This document shows, one piece after another, positions 50,488 through 57,586 of a stretch of DNA of 64,000 nucleotides. Numbering within the stretch: the stretch's first letter is position 1; every line of letters begins with the position of its first letter. The notes under the pieces are model-generated. The model made no database searches, was not told the DNA's origin, and saw nothing but the letters and a program-made list of their open reading frames with translations. The DNA comes from Gammaproteobacteria bacterium (GTDB lineage Bacteria; Pseudomonadota; Gammaproteobacteria; Steroidobacterales; Steroidobacteraceae): positions 37,189 to 101,188 of the forward strand of contig CANIOW010000010.1 of NCBI GenBank assembly GCA_947469285.1, in the 5' to 3' direction. Position numbers and translations under genes: made by a program.

Positions 50488-51162
50488 TCAGTCGTCTGCC
50501 GAGGCGAAGCCGAGCAGTTGCAGCAGGCTCAGGAACAGGTTGTACAGACTGATGTACAGCGTGACGGTGGCGCTGATGTAATTGCGCTCGCCGCCGTTGA
50601 TGATGGCGGAAGTCTGCCAGAGGATCATGCCACCGGAGATGAGCACGAACAGCCCGGAGGCCACTAGCGAACCGGCGCTCCAGTGGAAGAAGAACGCACC
50701 CAGCGACAGCAGGAAGGCGGCGATGGCGCCCAGCGCCAAGAAGTTACCCATGAAGCTGAAATCGCGGCGGGTGGTGACCACGTAGGCCGAGAGGCCAACG
50801 AAGGTGAGTCCCGTCAGCCCCAGTGCCTGCATCACAAGGCCTGCCCCTTGCGGCAGCCGCAGGTACATCTCCACGATGCCACCCAGCGTGTAGCCGAGCC
50901 AACCGGTGAGCGCAAACACGGCCAGGACACCCCAGGCGCTGTTTTCCAGGCGTTTCACCCCAAACAGGATGCCGAAGTAGCCCAACAGCATCAGCCAAGG
51001 GTTCATGCGGGGCAGGTCGAAGCTGATGACGCTCCACGACACAGCCGCACTGAACAGCAACGTGACGGAGAGCAGCAAGTAAGTGTTGCGCAGCACGCGC
51101 TGGGCGCTGGCCGCGTAGGCACTGGTGCTGGAGGACAGCACTTCGGCGGAAGGACGGTTCAT
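50488..51162 (-). CDS. Bax inhibitor-1 / YccA family membrane protein
   Basis: 224-aa protein with about seven TM helices and the BI-1 signature near the middle (TGLTFVGLSAYVVTTRRDFSFMGNFLALG). The C-terminal TLYISLYNLFLSLLQLLGF with the adjacent acidic residues is typical. Bacterial members modulate membrane proteolysis (FtsH) or act as pH-dependent ion leaks; the role here is not determinable. An AGGAGTTC Shine-Dalgarno precedes ATG 51162. Confidence 0.92.
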   Translation of the reverse strand: MNRPSAEVLSSSTSAYAASAQRVLRNTYLLLSVTLLFSAAVSWSVISFDLPRMNPWLMLLGYFGILFGVKRLENSAWGVLAVFALTGWLGYTLGGIVEMYLRLPQGAGLVMQALGLTGLTFVGLSAYVVTTRRDFSFMGNFLALGAIAAFLLSLGAFFFHWSAGSLVASGLFVLISGGMILWQTSAIINGGERNYISATVTLYISLYNLFLSLLQLLGFASADD

Positions 51163-51196
51163 GCGGGGAACTCCTCAAACAAGTAATAGAAGCAGT

Positions 51197-53806
51197 CTAA
51201 GTCATTTGACTGGAAACGGGGAGAGGAGTTCCCTGAAGACGCTTGGCAATCTCCAGGACGGCCAGCACGCTGCTGCCGGTGAGCAGGGCGGCGAGCAGGT
51301 TCGGCGCGGACAGCGGGGCGAAGCGGAACACCGCGGTCACCGGCGGGCTCACTTGGGTCAGGGTCAAGACGGCCGTTACCACCAGCAGCACCACGAGCAG
51401 CGTGGGGTTGGGTCGACGCAGGATGGCGCTCCAGGCGCGACTGAATGAGCGGTTGACCAGAATGAGGCTGAGGATGCTCATGACCAGCGCGAAGAAACCC
51501 AGAGTGCGCAGTGCCGGGCCGTCCATGCCGTGCGCCGCTGCATAGAGCAGCAGGCTGGCGGTGGCGGTCAGCGCGGTGGCGCCTTGTAAAACCGACCAGG
51601 CCAGCAGTCGCCGGGAGAAGAGCGGCGCGCGCGGCGATCGCGGCGGGCGTTGCATCAGATCACTTTCTTCCGGTTCGCTTTCGAAGGCCAGCGAACACAC
51701 CGGGTCGATGATCATTTCCAGAAAGGCGATGTGGATGGGGGTGAAGAGAATGGGTAGGCCGAAGATCAGCGGCAGCAAGGCGAGACCGGCGATGGGAATA
51801 TGCACGGCGACAATGAAGCCCATGGCCTTGCGCAGGTTGTCGTAGATACGCCGCCCAACGCGCACCGCTCTGGCGATGGAGCCGAAGTCATCATCGAGCA
51901 GGACCAGCGAAGCGGCCTCCCGCGCGACGTCCGTGCCACGTCCGCCCATCGCAATGCCGATGTGGGCAGCCTTCAGAGCCGGTGCGTCGTTGACGCCATC
52001 GCCTGTCATGGCCACCACTTCACCCGCCGCTTGCAGCGCTTGGACAATGCGCAGTTTTTGTTCTGGCAGGATGCGGGCAAACACGCTCACGTCGGCGGCT
52101 TGGGCATTCAGCGCCGGTCCCGCCAAGGCCGCCAGTTGTACGCCGGTGATCACGCCTCCGGTCGCTAGCCCAGCTTGGCCGGCGATGGCCAGCGCCGTCT
52201 GTGGATAGTCACCGGTGATCATCACCACGCGGATGCCCGCCGCGCGGCATTCCTTAACGGCCGCCGGCACCGCGGCGCGGAGGGGGTCGGCCAGGCCCAC
52301 CAACCCACGGAACACAAAGGGAAACGCCTCGGGAGTGTCGGGCAGCGGCGTTGCGGCTGCCCACGTGGCCTCGGCCACGGCAAGTACGCGCAGCCCCGCA
52401 CCGGCCATGGTATCCACTGCCTGTTCCAGCGCCGTGAGAGCAGCGACGTCCAAGCGGCACAGCGCCGCGATAGCCTCGGGCGCGCCCTTGGCGGCGATCT
52501 GCAAGCTGGACTGCGCTGGCGCTTGCCAGACATGGGTCATGGCCAACAAGGCCGGGGACAACGGGTAGCGACGAATAAGCGTGGGTGCCGACGGTGGTGC
52601 TTGCGTTTGGTGGGCCATTGCCCAGCTGGTGGCCAGTCGCTGGAACGCCAGTTCCATTGGGTCGGTGGGCTGGGGCGTGCTGGCCAGCACGGCGCAGGCC
52701 AGGAGCCGTGCTTCGGCGCTGGCTTCAGTGCACCGCTCGGGCACGTCACGAAGCTGGACCCGTTCCGGTCCATCCGGTAGACCGAGCTGCGCTACGCGCA
52801 TGCGATTTTCGGTGAGGGTGCCGGTCTTGTCAGTGCACAACACCGTGGCGGCGCCTAAGGTTTCAATGGCGGCGGCTCTTCGGGTGAGCACCCGGGCGTG
52901 CGACAGGCGCATGGCGCCCATCGCCATAAAGACGGTCAGCACCACCGGAAATTCTTCCGGTAGCATCGACATGCCAATGGCAATGCCGGCCAGCGCCGCT
53001 TCGAGCCAGCTGCCACGTAGCCAGCCGTAAAGGACGACTGAAGCCACGCTTACGAGGCCGCCGATAGCGGCAAACCACAGCACCAGCTGCCGCGTTTGTC
53101 GTTGCAGTGCTGGGGCCTCGGTTTCGACTGTGTCGAGTGCCTGACCAATGCGGCCGACTTCCGTGCGAATACCGGTGGCAGCCACTTGGCACACGCCATG
53201 CCCGCCGACCACGAGGGTAGCGGCATACACGGACGGTAGCCCATCGCCCCCCGGACGCGGCAAGGCTGCCAGCAGCGGGGCAGCAGTTTTTTGCACCGGC
53301 ACCGACTCGCCAGTGAGCAGAGATTCGTCCACCAGCAGGTGGTGGCATTCCACCAGCCAACCGTCGGCCGGTACCCGGTCGCCTTCGCCGACCACCATCA
53401 GGTCGCCGCGGACCACTTCGCGACCGGCAATGCGCTGCCGCTGTCCGTCACGAATGACCAGGGCGCGGGGGCAGGTCAGATCGCGCAGCGCTTCCAGTGC
53501 GCGTTCGGTACGGGTTTCCTGGATGACGGTGATGAGAATGGACAGGCCCGCGAAGGCCACCAGAATGAGGGCCTCCTGCAAATCGCCCAAGATCAGGTAA
53601 ATGAGGCCGCCCACGAGCAGCAGCGCGAGCATGGGTTCACGCAGCACATCGCGCACAATGCGCCAAGCGTTACGTTGGCCGTGCCGTGGCAGCTCGTTGC
53701 CACCCTCCCTGGTTAGGCGAGCGGCGGCAGTCGCCGCGGTAAGGCCCACTGGCGGGGTCAGAGGACCGGCCGCATTCCCTGCGGTGGAGAGGGTCGACGT
53801 GGGCAT
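51197..53806 (-). CDS. Cation-transporting P-type ATPase (P2-like, PEEFP motif)
   Basis: 869-aa ion pump. It has an N-terminal cation-ATPase domain, actuator loop (GDRVPADGWL, DESLLTGESVPVQK), M4 motif LPEEFPVVLTVFMAMG, phosphorylation motif CTDKTGTLTENRM, hinge MTGDGVNDAPALKAAHIGIAMG and four C-terminal TM helices. It lacks heavy-metal-binding domains and the CPC motif, arguing against Cu/Zn/Cd export. The PEEFP sequence differs from the PEGLP of typical Ca2+ pumps, so the ion is uncertain. It lies downstream of tRNA-Ser on the same strand. Confidence 0.93.
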   Translation of the reverse strand: MPTSTLSTAGNAAGPLTPPVGLTAATAAARLTREGGNELPRHGQRNAWRIVRDVLREPMLALLLVGGLIYLILGDLQEALILVAFAGLSILITVIQETRTERALEALRDLTCPRALVIRDGQRQRIAGREVVRGDLMVVGEGDRVPADGWLVECHHLLVDESLLTGESVPVQKTAAPLLAALPRPGGDGLPSVYAATLVVGGHGVCQVAATGIRTEVGRIGQALDTVETEAPALQRQTRQLVLWFAAIGGLVSVASVVLYGWLRGSWLEAALAGIAIGMSMLPEEFPVVLTVFMAMGAMRLSHARVLTRRAAAIETLGAATVLCTDKTGTLTENRMRVAQLGLPDGPERVQLRDVPERCTEASAEARLLACAVLASTPQPTDPMELAFQRLATSWAMAHQTQAPPSAPTLIRRYPLSPALLAMTHVWQAPAQSSLQIAAKGAPEAIAALCRLDVAALTALEQAVDTMAGAGLRVLAVAEATWAAATPLPDTPEAFPFVFRGLVGLADPLRAAVPAAVKECRAAGIRVVMITGDYPQTALAIAGQAGLATGGVITGVQLAALAGPALNAQAADVSVFARILPEQKLRIVQALQAAGEVVAMTGDGVNDAPALKAAHIGIAMGGRGTDVAREAASLVLLDDDFGSIARAVRVGRRIYDNLRKAMGFIVAVHIPIAGLALLPLIFGLPILFTPIHIAFLEMIIDPVCSLAFESEPEESDLMQRPPRSPRAPLFSRRLLAWSVLQGATALTATASLLLYAAAHGMDGPALRTLGFFALVMSILSLILVNRSFSRAWSAILRRPNPTLLVVLLVVTAVLTLTQVSPPVTAVFRFAPLSAPNLLAALLTGSSVLAVLEIAKRLQGTPLPVSSQMT

Positions 53807-53872
53807 GCACCATCCTGGTTACGCTACCCTGAAATCTACGGCATGCACGGCCGTGTCGACAACCAGAATGAA

Positions 53873-53962
53873 TGGCGGAAGGGGTGGGATTCGAACCCAC
53901 GGACGGGTTACCCCATCGTCGGTTTTCAAGACCGGTGCCTTAAACCGCTCGGCCACCCTTCC
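53873..53962 (-). tRNA. tRNA-Ser (anticodon TGA)
   Basis: 90-nt class II tRNA with CCA encoded (53873-53875). It reads GGAAGGG...CCTTCC in the acceptor stem, D-arm GGCCGAGCGG, anticodon loop CTTGAAA (TGA), a long variable arm with GGG-GTAA-CCC, and T-arm GTTCGAATC. The anticodon stem ACCGGT/ACCGA has a C-A mismatch at its top pair (27-43), unlike the C-G of E. coli. Otherwise canonical. Confidence 0.95.
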
Positions 53963-54037
53963 GCGCGGCTCGCATTCTAACGCAGCCTAGAGTGTGACGC
54001 GACCCGCGGAATTTCCCGTGTTAAATCAGGGGGGTTT

Positions 54038-54062
54038 GCGCTGAATTTAACTTAATCAGCGC
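54038..54062. promoter_or_regulatory. Inverted repeat upstream of the secreted-protein pair
   Basis: GCGCTGA - 11 nt AT-rich - TCAGCGC, a perfect 7-bp inverted repeat in a 242-bp gap between tRNA-Ser and the first secreted paralogue. It could be an operator or a weak hairpin; there is no T-run. Confidence 0.35.
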
Positions 54063-54118
54063 TTGCTTAGGACGGCAGTCACAGTTTCGACAGCCCCTCG
54101 CCCGCGATCATTACAGTG

Positions 54119-54149
54119 GGGTTATTGTCCATTCCCAAGGGGATAACCC
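54119..54149. promoter_or_regulatory. Second inverted repeat upstream of the secreted-protein pair
   Basis: GGGTTAT - 17 nt - ATAACCC, a perfect 7-bp inverted repeat about 56 bp before the start codon at 54205. Size and spacing would suit a dimeric regulator or a leader hairpin. Function is unknown. Confidence 0.35.
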
Positions 54150-54204
54150 ATCCGCACTATGACGTATGTCCTTTGGTATCACACGCAGGTTTAAGGGGTC
54201 CGAC

Positions 54205-57200
54205 ATGAAGTCCGTTACGCTTCCCAAGAGCACCACCGCTGTCAGGAAAGCACTTTCAGTGCTGCTGGCGTTGGCTGGCAGCCTCATTTTCTTCGGCGCA
54301 GCCCACGCAGCACCGACGAAAGCGCCCGTCGTAGGCGAGATTGAGGGCTTCACCATCGACACGCCTACCGACCATTGGTCGGGCGGCACCGTGGTGGTGG
54401 GCAGCAAGATCATTATCCTCCCCCGCAACCTGTTGCTGGACCTGCCCGCCAACCGCCTCACCCTGTGGCAGTTGTACGACCAGGCTCCTCCAGCCTGTAA
54501 GGCCCTCGGCGAGACCGGCCTTGCCAAGAGTGACAAATGCAACCACAGTGGCTTTGGCGGCATTGCGAGTATCGCAGCCAACAAGACCAACGGCGGCAAT
54601 GTCATTGCCGGTGACGTGCTGCTCGTCAAGGGCGAGGAAGCGGTCATCGGTCGCGTTACCTACATTAACTACACCGACGGTTACCTCCGGGTGAACGGTG
54701 TGGTAGGCGATGCCACCAAGGGCCTGATGGCCCGCATGAACGACCCCACCTCGCGCCACACCGTGCAGCAGGGCCTGGGATGTTCGGTAGACAGCCTGCT
54801 GGTGAACTGCAGCGCCGACCCGCGCTTTGCTCTCGACGCCGACAACTACGTGAACGTGTCTACTACCGGCTTCCCGATGTGCCTCCCCAGCACGGTCAGC
54901 CGCACCTGGGCCGGCCTGCCGTCGCAGAGCACGGGCGCTAACAACTCGCCTGCCGTCGCTGGTGGCAGCACCGCTTCCGACGCCAATGGCGTAGGTGACG
55001 CGCTGTGCCCGTCCACGAACCGCGTCGCTACGGACCTCGCAGCGGACTCGCGCCGCTTCGCGCCCATCAAGGTGGGCGATGACATCGAGCTCGAGGGTAA
55101 CTTCGAGGACGTCGATGGCGTTCACTTCCTGTCGTTCCATACGTCGAAAACCATGGTCGCTTTGGGCACCAAGACGGCGCTGTCGCAGCCGGACTACCTG
55201 TTGCCTGAGGAAGTGTTCGTCGAGGCTCCGGCCTTCCAGAATTCGCGTGCACGCACGCTCATCATCGGTTTCTCTACCCTGCGCCCAGATATTCTGGTGA
55301 ACAGTATCCACTACGACCCGCAGACCAATACCAAACACGAAAAGCCGCTCGCCTCGACCGCGGGTTGCGACGCCGTAGCGGGAGCTGGCCAATGTGCCGG
55401 CACCGGTATCCTTGGGGCGCCGAACCAAGGCGCTGCCGGTGCCAATATCTTCCGCATTCGTTACGATGTGGACTTCGTCATCGGTGCCGACGCGCGCCTC
55501 GACCCGTGCAGCCAGCTCCGTGCGGACCCCCGCATGTGGCTAAAAGCGGCGAACGGCACCCCCATGCAGCCCTGCCCGGGTTGGGGTCTGACCGGTAAGG
55601 CGTCGCTCTACAACGCGCAGGCCATTGGTGAAAGTTTTGCGGTGCTCAGCCCCATCATGCACGAAGTGCAAATGCGCACCGGCCATTTGCTGGCAGCGAA
55701 CGCCGCAGGCATTACCCCCACCACGGTGGACGTCATGGGTCGGGCAGCCACTAACGGCCAGTACCTGTACCCCTTCGGCATCAACCTCGGCGGTATTGAA
55801 GTTGCCGACTTCCTGGAAATCAACATCGCCCTGTTGCAGGCACCGTATCCGTTCTCTGGCATTCCTTGGAACCTGGACCGTCGCCTGAGCCCCAATGGTT
55901 GTCTGGACGGGGTGTGCGAACCCACACCGCAGCCCTTAGAGCCGTTTCCGTTCGAGGACCAAGACCCCCGCACCCAGACGCTCGCCTTGGCAGCCGGTGG
56001 CGTAGGTCCCGGTGCGCTACCCAACGTGCTCTATGCCGACCCGACGTTTACGGCTTCTGCATTGTCCACCGTGCGCAACCGCGTGTTGTCCTATGTCACA
56101 CGTCTGCCGGACACGCTCCCAGAGCGGTTCGACTTCAATGGCAACAGTAGCGTGCTGGCCTGGCCGCCGACGGACCCGGTAGCCCAGGCGATCGTCGCCA
56201 CCCCGGCGCTGACCTTCTGCGCCTCCAACACGCTTGGCGGCTGCACCGTGAATTCCGGTGTGCTGTTCAGCGCGCCAACCGCGGTGGCTTCGGTGGCATC
56301 GCCGGTGTCGCTGAGCGCCGTAGGTACGGCACATACCGTGAATGCGGGCACGCAGGTCACGCTGTCGGCGGCTGGCAGTGTCGACACCAACGACCCGGTG
56401 CTGCCGCTGTCTTACGCCTGGTCGCAGGTCTCGGGCCCGGCGGTCGCACTGACTGGTGCGGCCACGGACGCGCCGACGTTCATCGCGCCTATTGCCGCGA
56501 CGGATTCGGTGCTGGTATTCAGTCTGACCGTGAGCAACGGTCAGGCGAACGCCACTGCAGAGGTGACGGTTAATGTCAACCAAGTGTCTGCGCCGACCGC
56601 AGTGGCCACCACCAGCACGGCCACGGTCAACGCCGGTAGCGCCATCAGCCTGTCGGCTGCTGGCAGCGTCGACACCAACTCCCCGGCGGTGTTGGGTCTG
56701 ACTTACCTGTGGACCAAGCTCAGCCCGGCTAGCCCGGCGGTGACTATCACCAACGCCACCCGCGCCACGCCGACCATCACGGCGCCAGGTGTGGCTACGG
56801 CCACGGTGTATACCTTCCAGGTGGCGGTCAGCAATGGCTATAAGACCAGCACGGCGACTGTCACGGTGACGGTGAACCCGTCGCCGCCCACGGTCACAGT
56901 GACGAACGCCACGGTGAATGGCCGTTCGTTCAGCACCGTGTCCGCTACGGCCACTGGAACACCTGGCACGACGCTCAGCTACAGCTGGGTGAAGCTCTCG
57001 GGCACAGCGGTGACCTTCACTGGTGGCACTACCCGCACCATCTCCTTCACGGCACCGGGCGTCCCGGGTCCGCTGGTGTTCACGGTCACGGTCACGGACA
57101 ACCTGGGTCTTTCGGCCTCGGCCAACGTCACCATCACGGTGGTGGCAGATGCGCTTCGTGCCCAGGCGTTCTACTACACCGGGCAGAAGAAGGTGACGGT

Positions 57201-57507
57201 GTGGATGAACTCCAATGCCACCGCGCTGGCTTCTCTAACGGCCAGCTTCCAGGATGGTGACAAGACGTGGACGCAGACCAAGACGGAAGGCCTCAACTTC
57301 TCCGGCTTGTTGGGTGCTTCCAGTAACTGCAACACCGGGCTGAGCTCACCGAACGTGACGAAGTGCGCCATTGTCTTGCTGGTCGGTACCTCGGCAGTGC
57401 CGACGGCCGGTACCGGCACGGCAGCAGCGCCGGTCGGCACCTGGGTGTCCATCACCTCGCCCGGTGGTGGTGGTGCGATCTCGGTGCCGATGGTCATCAA
57501 GCCGTAA
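54205..57507 (+). CDS. Large secreted protein with PKD/Ig-like repeats, unrecognised family (paralogue A)
   Basis: I do not recognise the main domain. The 1100-aa precursor has a Sec signal peptide (ending near AAHA, residue 35). A region of about 650 residues follows that is strongly similar to the next gene: GGTVVVG, LPRNLLLDLPANRLTLWQL, AGDVLL-KGEEAV, LMARMNDPTSRHT, LPEEVFVEAPAFQN, RIRYDVDFVIGA, HEVQMRTGHLLAA, GQYLYPFGINLGGIE and IPWNLDRRLSPNGC. Residues about 693-982 form three Ig/PKD-like repeats (first two with LSAAGSVDTN), then a short C-terminal domain. It probably acts outside the cell or at the surface. ATG 54205 follows AAGGGG; frame upstream adds 13 residues. Confidence 0.85.
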   Translation: MKSVTLPKSTTAVRKALSVLLALAGSLIFFGAAHAAPTKAPVVGEIEGFTIDTPTDHWSGGTVVVGSKIIILPRNLLLDLPANRLTLWQLYDQAPPACKALGETGLAKSDKCNHSGFGGIASIAANKTNGGNVIAGDVLLVKGEEAVIGRVTYINYTDGYLRVNGVVGDATKGLMARMNDPTSRHTVQQGLGCSVDSLLVNCSADPRFALDADNYVNVSTTGFPMCLPSTVSRTWAGLPSQSTGANNSPAVAGGSTASDANGVGDALCPSTNRVATDLAADSRRFAPIKVGDDIELEGNFEDVDGVHFLSFHTSKTMVALGTKTALSQPDYLLPEEVFVEAPAFQNSRARTLIIGFSTLRPDILVNSIHYDPQTNTKHEKPLASTAGCDAVAGAGQCAGTGILGAPNQGAAGANIFRIRYDVDFVIGADARLDPCSQLRADPRMWLKAANGTPMQPCPGWGLTGKASLYNAQAIGESFAVLSPIMHEVQMRTGHLLAANAAGITPTTVDVMGRAATNGQYLYPFGINLGGIEVADFLEINIALLQAPYPFSGIPWNLDRRLSPNGCLDGVCEPTPQPLEPFPFEDQDPRTQTLALAAGGVGPGALPNVLYADPTFTASALSTVRNRVLSYVTRLPDTLPERFDFNGNSSVLAWPPTDPVAQAIVATPALTFCASNTLGGCTVNSGVLFSAPTAVASVASPVSLSAVGTAHTVNAGTQVTLSAAGSVDTNDPVLPLSYAWSQVSGPAVALTGAATDAPTFIAPIAATDSVLVFSLTVSNGQANATAEVTVNVNQVSAPTAVATTSTATVNAGSAISLSAAGSVDTNSPAVLGLTYLWTKLSPASPAVTITNATRATPTITAPGVATATVYTFQVAVSNGYKTSTATVTVTVNPSPPTVTVTNATVNGRSFSTVSATATGTPGTTLSYSWVKLSGTAVTFTGGTTRTISFTAPGVPGPLVFTVTVTDNLGLSASANVTITVVADALRAQAFYYTGQKKVTVWMNSNATALASLTASFQDGDKTWTQTKTEGLNFSGLLGASSNCNTGLSSPNVTKCAIVLLVGTSAVPTAGTGTAAAPVGTWVSITSPGGGGAISVPMVIKP
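56281..57150 (+). repeat. Three tandem Ig/PKD-like modules in paralogue A
   Basis: Three protein modules of about 90-100 residues. The first two share VNAGT/S-x-x-x-LSAAGSVDTN, a LSYAWSQVSG or LTYLWTKLSP strand, and an ending -TVNVN/TVTVN. The third is more diverged (TTLSYSWVKLSGTAVTFTGGTTR). Such modules are usual spacers or carbohydrate/protein-binding domains in secreted proteins. Confidence 0.75.
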
Positions 57508-57518
57508 GGCAAGCGCTT

Positions 57519-57542
57519 GGCCGGTGGCAGGTGCCACCGGCC
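57519..57542 (+). terminator. Strong hairpin between the two secreted paralogues
   Basis: GGCCGGTGGC / GCCACCGGCC, a perfect 10-bp stem with an AGGT loop, 12 bp after the first stop codon. There is no T-tract directly after it (a TTTT occurs about 15 bases later). It may attenuate transcription or stabilise the 3' end of the upstream message, changing the ratio of the two proteins. Confidence 0.55.
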
Positions 57543-57586
57543 GTTCAGAATTCAGTTTTCAAACGCAGGTTTAAAGAGGTTTTCCC

